Assembly: GCA_008729055.1 (NCBI GenBank)
Contig: SDUX01000007.1
Span: 1,412,064-1,476,063 of the forward strand
Length of the DNA: 64,000 bases
Reading direction: 5' to 3'
Source: Pyropia haitanensis
Taxonomy: Eukaryota; Rhodophyta; Bangiophyceae; Bangiales; Bangiaceae
Made by a program: the position numbers and the translations under genes. This document shows positions 57,150-64,000 of this stretch, one piece after another (the stretch's first letter is position 1; each line of letters begins with the position of its first letter). Under the pieces are notes generated by a model, which was not told the origin of the DNA, did no database searches, and worked only from the letters and a program-made list of their open reading frames with translations.

Positions 57150-57484
57150 TCGGAGGGCGGGGGGGGGGGGGGGGGTTGGCGGCTCGAGGGGGAGACGGCG
57201 GGAGCGCAAGCGCCGCCTCTGTGCCGTCAGGCTCTTGCTGGGTGGAAATGGGTGGTCATGCGCTCTTGCCAAGCGGCACGGGGCCCCGCCGTGGGACACT
57301 GGTCGGAACACTACCTCTCCCGAGTCGTCCCGGACGATGATTTCGTCTGTTCTCTTGTTTTTCTGCAGGTCAACAAAACATTCGCACGTGGCAACAACGG
57401 TATGCCCCGCCGTCTTCGGCGCCCCCACGAGCTCTCGGATGCACCAGTGCGGCGGACTGCGCGGCACGTGGCGCGGGTGGCGTC
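57150..57484. other. Spacer between two plus-strand genes
   Basis: 335 bp, including a good 3' splice-like sequence (CTTGTTTTTCTGCAGGTC at 57352-57371), which may belong to a 5' UTR intron of the following hydrolase. The antisense frame here (ELVGAPKTAGHTVVATCECF) is oddly protein-like but has no supported extension. Confidence 0.35.
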
Positions 57485-58330
57485 ATGGCGGCGCGCCAAC
57501 CCCCCGCTACGGATTACGACCCCCCCGCGACCACGCCCACCGACTACCCCTACGGCCCGCACCCATCCCAGTTTGTGCGGGTGCACCGGCGGACCCGACC
57601 CCCCCCCCCCGGGCACCCCCCCCCCCCCGTCGCGCTCATCGTCCACGGTGGTTGGTGGAAGAACCGGTACACGGTGGCCAACACGCCCGCCGCGTCGCTG
57701 CCCGCCTCCCTAGCCGCCGTCGGGTTCACCCCCGTCGAAGTCGAGTACCGCCGGCGCGATGACGCCGGCGGTACCGCGCCGGGCCCCGCCGCCGACGTGG
57801 CCGCCGCTGTGACGGCGGTCGCCGCCACCCACTGTCCCGGCGCGGACCAGGCGCTGTGGGTGGGTCACTCGGCGGGTGGGACGCTCGTCCTCGACGCGGC
57901 CGTCCGTGTGGCGGCCGCCGTCGGCCTGACCCCGCTGGTGGTGGGCGTCGCGGCCGTGACGGACCTGGCCGCCGCCGCGGCCGACGGCCTCGGCGACGGG
58001 CACGACGAGGTGGAGCGCTACTTGGGGCTCCCGCGCGACGCGGCCGGCTGGGACGCGGCGGTCGCGGCCGCGAGCCCCGTCGTGTGGGGTAGACGTTACC
58101 CGCCGGACCGGCAGCTGCTGGTCGCGGGGGGGGCCGACGTGGACGTGCCGGCCCGGTACGTGGATCACTACGTCGACGCTGTGGGGGGGGAGGTGCACAC
58201 GCTGGTGCTGCCGGGCGTGGACCACTACCAGCTGGTGGAGGGGGGGGGGGCGCCGTGGGCAGCGGTCCTCGCCAGGTGCAAGGAGCTGTTGGGGGCGCGC
58301 TGGCCGGCGGGGCTGCCGGCACCGGCCTGA
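57485..58330 (+). CDS. Alpha/beta hydrolase, kynurenine formamidase-like
   Basis: 281 aa starting MAARQPPATDYDPP. Family motifs: oxyanion-hole HGGWWKNRYTVANT, nucleophile elbow LWVGHSAGGTLVLDAA (Ser in GHSAG), acid LLVAGGADVDVP, and catalytic His LPGVDHYQLVEG near the C-terminus. The HGGxW plus GHSAGG combination is shared by kynurenine formamidases and related carboxylesterases; formamidases hydrolyse N-formylkynurenine in tryptophan breakdown. The substrate assignment is tentative. No signal peptide, so probably cytosolic. A possible 5' UTR intron acceptor ends at 57369. Convergent with the p24 gene, 225 bp apart. Confidence 0.8.
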   Translation: MAARQPPATDYDPPATTPTDYPYGPHPSQFVRVHRRTRPPPPGHPPPPVALIVHGGWWKNRYTVANTPAASLPASLAAVGFTPVEVEYRRRDDAGGTAPGPAADVAAAVTAVAATHCPGADQALWVGHSAGGTLVLDAAVRVAAAVGLTPLVVGVAAVTDLAAAAADGLGDGHDEVERYLGLPRDAAGWDAAVAAASPVVWGRRYPPDRQLLVAGGADVDVPARYVDHYVDAVGGEVHTLVLPGVDHYQLVEGGGAPWAAVLARCKELLGARWPAGLPAPA

Positions 58331-58555
58331 CGCGCCAGGCTGGGGGGGCGGGGTGCACGGGCGGGAACCAGTCGGTGACGTCCCCAACGGGTAGACCGGG
58401 GGTGCAACAGCTTGATAAGGAATGGCGACGAAAGGGGAACCTACCTTTAGACGCGGGAGGTTGACACAGAGGGGCCTCAGCGCGCGGCCGTCGTCCAAAG
58501 AGGAGGGAGACACGCACAGCGCAGGTCGCGACCAAGCACAGCCGTCGCTGCCCCC

Positions 58556-59323
58556 TCACATGAGCCGTTTTTTCCGAAACATGCGCCGCAAGTACCAGAC
58601 CTGGACGGCGCCCGCGCCCAGAATCACCACACACCCCAACACAGCCGTCGCCGACACCCACCGCCGCACGCGCGCCTGGATGGCCTCCACATCCTTTGCC
58701 GCCTCGCTCGCCGCGTCGAGGCCCGTCACGAGTCCGTCCACAAGCTGCTCCACCTCCTGCATCCGCGTCTCCACCGCCGTCACGTGGGCGGACGTGGCCA
58801 CGCCCGCCACGCGCGGCTCGGTGCGCTCCTGCGTGATGGCCACCGCCACCCGCCGCTCCACGCCCGGCCGGTGCCCCTCGTGCGGGTGCGCCTGGTGGTG
58901 GAAGCAGAACCGGTACGGCGCGAGCGCCGTCCGCGGGCTGTGCGACGATGCCGGCGACGTGACAAACGTAAAGGCCGAGGAGATCACGTTGGACGCGTGG
59001 TAGACGACCACCCCGCGGACGTCGGTGACAAACAGGTCGAGCGTCATGTCGCCGTCGCCGGCGGCGACGCGCAGGTCACCCCGCACGTGGGTGGCAGGGG
59101 GGAGGTCCTCCGAAATGCACTTGCGCGATGCAAATGGCACAACCAGCTGTAGGGCGTCGGCGCGGGGGAGGAGCGCGGCTGCCACCGCGGCCAGCAGCAA
59201 CAGCGCGGCGAGTAGGAGGGGAAGGGGGGGGGAGGCGGTGCGCCAGGTAGCGGCGCCACCCTGACTACGACAAGACTTCGCCCGCCATCGGCGACCAGCG
59301 GCCACAACCGATGGGGGCACCAT
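58556..59323 (-). CDS. p24/TMED (emp24/gp25L) family cargo receptor
   Basis: 255 aa. An N-terminal basic stretch and LLLAALLLLAAVAAALLPRA form a signal peptide. The GOLD domain has the two Cys expected for the family (RKCISEDLPPATHVRGDLRV and YRFCFHHQ) and DMTLDLFVTDVRGVVVYHAS. A coiled-coil stem follows (AVETRMQEVEQLVDGLVTGL, AASEAAKDVEAIQARV), then one membrane segment (VSATAVLGCVVILGAGAVQV) and the short tail WYLRRMFRKKRLM, whose aromatic and basic residues resemble COPII/COPI sorting signals. p24 proteins cycle between ER and Golgi and help package cargo. The frame is intact. Confidence 0.9.
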   Translation of the reverse strand: MVPPSVVAAGRRWRAKSCRSQGGAATWRTASPPLPLLLAALLLLAAVAAALLPRADALQLVVPFASRKCISEDLPPATHVRGDLRVAAGDGDMTLDLFVTDVRGVVVYHASNVISSAFTFVTSPASSHSPRTALAPYRFCFHHQAHPHEGHRPGVERRVAVAITQERTEPRVAGVATSAHVTAVETRMQEVEQLVDGLVTGLDAASEAAKDVEAIQARVRRWVSATAVLGCVVILGAGAVQVWYLRRMFRKKRLM

Positions 59324-59768
59324 GATTTACCCAAGAGAACAGAGGATGGGGTGGGAGTATGGGGGGGGGGAAGAAGAGCCGCACTGACGACAGTCAGCAG
59401 CCAGGAGGGTGATGTCGACGCAACGTCAACCGCGTCCTCTTGGCCGTCGCGTGAGCCCCGCTCAGACAACAGGACGGATTAAATACGTAATTGACACGTT
59501 TTATGGAAGTCTGATGACCATTTCATGCGCCTTCGAGGGACAGCGCGTGGACAAGCAGAAAAAAAAGTGGTCACAACGCCAACCGCCCCGCTGTCGCGGT
59601 GCGTCCGCAGCCGTCGGAGCCATAGGCCTGGACGCAGACGCCGCCGAAGCAGGCACAACGGGACAAGCAAAAAAAAAAGTCTCACTTCCCAAGACAGACC
59701 CCCCACACGCCTCCCCCCCCGCCCCCCCCTAAAGCAGGCGCCAGAAGAAGAGTACGGCCGCCGCCGCC
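59324..59768. other. Spacer between two minus-strand genes
   Basis: 445 bp containing the p24 promoter and the 3' UTR of the next gene. A6-A8 tracts occur at 59558-59566 and 59671-59678. No coding potential is seen. Confidence 0.4.
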
Positions 59769-60374
59769 TCACGGCAAGCACACCCGCAGCGCGACCTCGT
59801 CAAGGAACAGCTTGAACGCGTTCCCCGACACGGCCGGCCCGCCGCCGCCGACGCCGCCGCCCCCCAGCGTCACCGTCGACGGGAACTGCACGCGTCCCGC
59901 AAGGCGGAGCGCGGTGCGCCCCTCCAGGGGAATGTGCCGCCGGAACGCAAACCCCGGCGGCGCGCCGTGGGAGGTGACCCCCTCCAGCGGCACAATCGCC
60001 ACGGCCAGCGCGCGGCGCCCCGTCGCCACGTCCACCGAGCCGCGCACGCTGAGCGCGCCGCCGCCACCGCCCAGCGGGAACCGCTTGGTCAGCGCCACCT
60101 CCCCGCCCGACCACGACAGGCGGCCGCCGACGAGGCGGTCCTTCCACGACCAGCGGAACGCCACCCGACCGGTGCGGGCGTCCACGTCCACGCCCAGCGA
60201 CAGGCGGGTGACGGCAAACGGGAAGAGCACCTTGCGCAGCTGCAGCCGCGTTGTTGGTTGCACGTGCCACTCAATAGGCTGGCAGGGGGGGGGGGCAGGC
60301 GCGTGCGGTAGGGGTCCAGGAACAGACGGCAGTGGCAGTCGAAAGAACAAAAAGTATCGACGGGGTATGCCCAT
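59769..60374 (-). CDS. Conserved beta-strand-rich protein of unknown function
   Basis: From ATG 60374 the frame gives 201 aa: MGIPRRYFLFFRLPLPSVPG, a Pro-rich joint, then alternating hydrophobic strands: IEWHVQPTTRLQLRKVLFPF, TRLSLGVDVDARTGRVAFRW, WKDRLVGGRLSWSGGEVALT, ALSVRGSVDVATGRRALAVA, FRRHIPLEGRTALRLAGRVQ, ending AFKLFLDEVALRVCLP. The pattern suggests a beta-barrel or beta-sandwich, perhaps a plastid or outer-membrane type. A pyrimidine tract plus CTGCCAG before PIEWHVQP could be a splice acceptor, so the first 35 residues may be intronic. The open frame extends to 60542 without ATG. I cannot name the family. Confidence 0.6.
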   Translation of the reverse strand: MGIPRRYFLFFRLPLPSVPGPLPHAPAPPPCQPIEWHVQPTTRLQLRKVLFPFAVTRLSLGVDVDARTGRVAFRWSWKDRLVGGRLSWSGGEVALTKRFPLGGGGGALSVRGSVDVATGRRALAVAIVPLEGVTSHGAPPGFAFRRHIPLEGRTALRLAGRVQFPSTVTLGGGGVGGGGPAVSGNAFKLFLDEVALRVCLP

Positions 60375-60803
60375 GTCACAGCCACCATGAGGAGCAACGG
60401 GCAGGGCGGCGTGCGCAGACGTAAGCGGGTGGCCTCGCAGCGAGTGACAAACAGGGCCGCACACCACCCGTTTGGCGGGAGGTGAAGCAGTTGCCGACGA
60501 ACCAGCGGCAGCCCACCCGACCCACCACGCACGGGCGCGCACACACGCGGCGGCGACAGCCAGGTACCCGGCCGCCGCCGTCAGACGCCAGCGGGCGGGG
60601 CGGCACTAGAGGCGCGAGCGCTGGCGACGCCCCAACGACAACAAGGATCGTCCATCAACCCGCCCCCCTCCACTCCCCGCGAGGACGGTCGTCCCACCGC
60701 CTACCCCCCTCCCCCCCAAACGTACTGGCATGTGCATGCCCGCCGCGGCCCAGCCGTCCCCCCCGACCCCCCCCCCACAGACCCCAGCGTCCCCCACACA
60801 TCC

Positions 60804-61160
60804 TCAAACGGGGGCGGCACGGCCAGCGCGCCGCGGCCGTCCCCCCCCTCCCCTCCCGCCCCCCCCCAGCCGTCGCCGCCGGCCGCCCCCCCCCCCCCAC
60901 GGGGTCACGCCCCCCCCCCCCCCCACCCCCGCAACGGCACCCGCCTCGCCCGGCTTGGGTGGCGGCGGCGGCGGGGGTCCCGTCGCGAGCTCCGCCCGCG
61001 ACAGCGCGTCGCCCTCGTCGCTGCTCCAGCCCCCATCCTCCAGCACCGGCCACGGGCGCACCGGCCGGGGGCGGCCGGTGGGCGGCCGGGGGGGGGGGGG
61101 GCGCGGCCCGAATGGTGGCAGCTGCCACCCAAGCAGCCGCGCGCGGCCGGGCGGCGCCAT
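60804..61160 (-). CDS. Doubtful 118-aa ORF
   Basis: ATG-initiated: MAPPGRARLLGWQLPPFGPR, a Pro-rich stretch, then WPVLEDGGWSSDEGDALSRA with unusual acidic, non-repetitive character, then a Gly-rich tail. It may be one exon of a longer gene broken by C runs at 60890-60925. No family is recognised. Confidence 0.25.
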   Translation of the reverse strand: MAPPGRARLLGWQLPPFGPRPPPPRPPTGRPRPVRPWPVLEDGGWSSDEGDALSRAELATGPPPPPPPKPGEAGAVAGVGGGGGVTPWGGGGGRRRRLGGGGRGGGGRPRRAGRAAPV

Positions 61161-61531
61161 GCCCGTGCGCACCCGGCCGTCGCGGGGAGGGGGCTGCGGC
61201 AGCCGCGGCGCAAGCGCGCCGGGACGCGACAGCGGGAGGACGCAGAGGGACAGCAAGGGCAGGGGGAGCGGCGGAGGCGGGCACAAGGCGAGCGGTCAAA
61301 GAACGGACAGCAGGGGGAACGGGAGTAGTTGTAGGCACAAACGCAAGGGGGACGACAGCGGTGCCGTGAGGGGTACGGGCAAGGGGGAGGGGGGGGGGGT
61401 GAAAGGGCGAGGAAAGCAGCTGCGTACAGGGACTGGGGGCGAGGCCAAGGGTGGGGGCCGTCGCGCGAGGCGGGCGGCCAAGCACACGCCGGCCGGCCGG
61501 CGGCGCCGGCCGCGGGACGCGGGCGGGGCCC

Positions 61532-61618
61532 GCCGCCGCCCCGCGCGCTGCCGTGGCCGCCGCCGCCCCGCGCGCTGCCGTGGCCGCCGCCGCCCCGCGC
61601 GCTGCCGTGGCCGCCGCC
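61532..61618. repeat. 27-bp tandem repeat, three copies
   Basis: A unit containing GCCCCGCGCGCTGCCGTGGC repeats with exact 27-bp spacing (GTG landmarks at 61553, 61580, 61607). If translated on the minus strand it encodes ATAARGAAA three times. Confidence 0.85.
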
Positions 61619-62395
61619 GCGTGCGGGTGGGGGCGGGCGGGATCAAGGGCCGCGGCTCGCCGCGGCGGGGCGGGGGGGGCGGGGGACGGGACGGGGGGCG
61701 CCGCCCACGCGACCGGCGCGCGGCGGCGCGGCCGCACGGGTGCGCGTCCCGGCCGCGAGGTCCACGCGGCCGCCCGCGTGCGCGCGCGTGGGAGGACCGA
61801 GGCCCGCGGCCTGGCGGCAGACGATGCAGACGAGGCGCGGAGGACAAGAGAAAAAAAAAAGGGAAAGGGGTGACCGGCCCGTCTCGCCCGATGGCCGGCA
61901 CCCGCGCACGGGATAGGCATACAGTGCCGTGTGGCAGGGCGCCGCCACCCCGCCCTCCACCAATCCGCAGCGGCGCCGGCTCCACGCCGACCCGAGCGTG
62001 GGGGCCCCGTCACGGGTGGGGCACGGAGCTGAGCTCCGGTGCGTTTGGTGGGGCGGGCCACCTCACGCAGTGTGCTCGTGCATGCGCGCGGTGCGCGCCT
62101 CCCGCGTCCTAAAGGTGGCGGTGGTCATGCGGAGGGCAAGGGGCCCCCCCGTGGCCACGCGGGTGCCGCACGCTATCGGGCCGTGAGGGTGCTGCGGGGG
62201 AGAGAGGGAGGAGGGGGATAAGAGTGCGGGAGAAAAAAGGGGGAGAGAGGAGTAGGGAGACGACGGAGGGGGGCGCCCACATGTGGGGGGGAGCGCCACG
62301 GCGTAGCTGGCCTCTCCACCGTCCAGCGCCGCCCTGTGCAGTGGGCCAGAAGGGGCACCCTCGAGGCGACGCAACCGGCCGACACGCCGGCGCCG

Positions 62396-63078
62396 TCACG
62401 TGTACTCGTCACTGCTGCTGGCGGCGGCGTCGGCGGCAGCGGCGGCGGCGGCGGCGGCGGCGGCGGTGGCACGGCCGCTGCCGCCGCCGACAGCCCGCCC
62501 GCGGCCGCGCCCCCGACCCCGGGGAGCCGCCAAGGCGAGGCGGGTCTGCCCCCCCCCCCCGCCCCCGCCCCCCCCCCCGCCCGCCTGCCTCGCACAATCG
62601 CAATGGGGCGGGCCGCTACGCCAGCCACGGCCGCCGCCGCCGCCTCCCCTCCCCTCCCCTTCCCGCCCCGGCCGCCACGGCCACCACGCGGGGGCGACGG
62701 CGGCGGCCCGTCTGCGTCCGCGGCCGCCGGCGGCGGCGGCGGCACCCACACCTCGTTCACCTCCTCGCGGGTGACCCCCCCCCGCCCCCCCCCCGCCGCG
62801 GCGACCAGGTCGGCAAGGAACGGCGACGGCGAGCCCGCCCCGTCGGCTGTCGCCTCGCAGTGGCTGACGAGCAGCCGCTCGCGGGCACGGGAGCACGCCA
62901 CGTACGCGAGCCGCCGCTCCTCGGCCACGTGCTGCGCCGCCGCCGCGGGCGCGCCGTGCGCGGGCGGCAACGGCAGGATGCCGGCATTGAGATGGGGCAC
63001 AAACACCGCCCGCCACTCGCGGCCCTTGGCCGCGTGGATGGTCGTGATGAGCAAGGCGGGGGATGCGGCCGGGGGGGG

Positions 63079-63113
<35 letters not shown>

Positions 63114-64000
63114 TGCGGCTCGTCGACACGCCTTCGGCTTCGCCGGCGGGCGGGGGCAGGCCCTCAGACGCCTCCCACTCGCGGGCGGCGAGCTCGTCGA
63201 GGAGGCCCCGCAGCCGGCGGAGGCCCGCCTCGAGCCCCGCCCCCCCCTGGGACGCCACCAGCCGCCGCGCCACGTCCACCTCAAACCGCTGCGACAGGGA
63301 CGTGTCGGGCCGCGCGGGCGCGCCACCGCCGTCACCGCTGCCGCCGCCGCCGCCGCGGCCACCTGCGGCGGGGCCACCAAAGCCGCGACCTCCGCCACGC
63401 CCCCGCCCCCAGCCCGGCGACGTGCCAACGGCGCCGACGCCCGGCCGCCGCTTGGCCGGCGTGCGCATTCGTGTCACCGCGTCGGCGGTGAGGGCGGCCA
63501 GGATGTCCACCGACGCGCCGTCGCCGTCGCTGCCGCTGCCGTCATCCGAGCCATCGCCGGGCCGTGGCCGCTGGCGCGGCCGCTTGGTGCCCTCGCCGCC
63601 GCGCGACGGAGAGCCGCCCTGCCGTCGGTACGCCGGTGCCGTCCCCCCCGGTGCCGCCGCCCCCGCCATGGGGGCCGCCGTTGCCAGCAAGCTGCCAATG
63701 ACGTCGTCGGTGAGCGACGGGAGCAACGGCGGCCCGGCGCCCCTGGCCGGCCCGCCCTGCCGGCCGGGGGCGGTCATCGCGGCGGTGGCGGTCGCGATGG
63801 CCGCCGCGTCCACGGTGCGGGCGTGCCCCATCAGCAGCCGCACCGTCCAGTCCACGCGGAGCGCCCCGTCGGCCCGGGCGGCACTCTGCGAGAGGGACGG
63901 CCGCTCTGGGAACGCCGCTGCCGACGCGGACGCTGTCGTCAGCGCCGTTTCCACCACCGACACCAGCCGCAGGGCGCCGCCGTCGCGCTTGGCCACCACC
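62396..64000 (-). CDS. UvrD-like superfamily 1 DNA helicase, C-terminal part (cut by window edge)
   Basis: Enters from the right edge; the 5' part lies outside. Visible motifs: ALLITTIHAAKGREWRAVFV then PHLNAGILPL (SF1 motif V) and EERRLAYVACSRARERLLVS (motif VI), the C-terminal signature of UvrD/PcrA/Srs2-type 3'-5' helicases. Upstream are SQRFEVDVARRLVASQGGAG and RRLRGLLDELAAREW, and a basic segment with KRPRQRPRPG. The stop at 62396 gives the acidic end ASSSDEYT after a frame change in the C runs 62551-62582. Without that change the frame runs on to 62173. Such helicases unwind DNA in repair and recombination. The subfamily cannot be settled from the C-terminus alone. Confidence 0.8.

Larger units (their letters stand above)
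60375..62395. other. GC-rich interval with doubtful coding content
   Basis: Lies between the beta-rich protein and the helicase, both on the minus strand. Long frames on both strands are Ala/Arg/Pro/Gly-rich, and the 62061 minus frame begins at GTG. Only a short minus frame at 60804-61160 looks protein-like and is listed separately. A 27-bp tandem repeat lies at 61532-61618. An A10 tract at 61851-61860 is notable. Confidence 0.35.

Overview
This window is nuclear DNA from a eukaryote with a very GC-rich, gene-dense genome. At least four genes carry short GT-AG introns of about 170-480 nt whose splices restore conserved protein motifs exactly. Coding regions are saturated with Ala/Gly/Pro homopolymers, so most long open frames are antisense or out-of-frame shadows. 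Plant-type regulators (an RVE8-like SHAQKYF MYB with an LCL domain, a bHLH-GAF protein, an ABC1 kinase with a plastid-family look) together with a Hedgehog-type HINT domain fused to a copper monooxygenase fit best with a photosynthetic protist, most likely a bangiophyte red alga (Porphyra/Pyropia type). The taxon is inference.

Layout. 0-3 kb: secreted DOMON / Cu(II) monooxygenase / HINT protein (+). 3-6.1 kb: non-coding, with a CCAAT-box cluster and a diverged tandem duplication. 6.1-9.3 kb: bHLH-GAF transcription factor (+), convergent with a Nepro-family ribosome-biogenesis gene (-, 9.6-11.8 kb). 12.7-13.1 kb: small orphan ORF (+). 14.0-15.8 kb: secreted tyrosinase (-). 17.1-20.3 kb: ABC1/UbiB kinase (+), convergent with tRNA methyltransferase TRM5 (-, 20.4-22.4 kb). 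23-26 kb: bZIP and C2H2 zinc-finger regulators (-). 26-31 kb: gene-poor, lower-GC island. 31.1-33.3 kb: mitochondrial ATP synthase alpha (+), convergent with tRNA-splicing endonuclease subunit SEN54 (-). 36.4-40 kb: low-complexity coiled-coil protein (+). 41.2-42.5 kb: divergent pair of a Cys-pair conserved protein (-) and a small mitochondrial membrane protein (+). 43.8-44.7 kb: protein with a CaaX terminus (-). 47.5-48.7 kb: PrmA-like methyltransferase (-). 51.8-54.9 kb: RVE8/LCL MYB (+). 56.3-58.3 kb: transglutaminase-like protein and alpha/beta hydrolase (+). 58.6-60.4 kb: p24/TMED cargo receptor and a conserved beta-rich protein (-). 62.4-64 kb: C-terminal part of a UvrD-like helicase (-), cut by the window edge.

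The genes form no operon or single pathway. Loose themes are gene regulation (MYB-LCL, bHLH-GAF, bZIP, C2H2), RNA modification and processing (TRM5, SEN54, Nepro-like, PrmA-like) and organelle function (ATP synthase alpha, ABC1K, small mitochondrial protein). Several genes can only be read by changing frame inside long G or C homopolymers. This is either base-level sequence error or real allelic instability, and it limits the start, stop and length calls for those genes.
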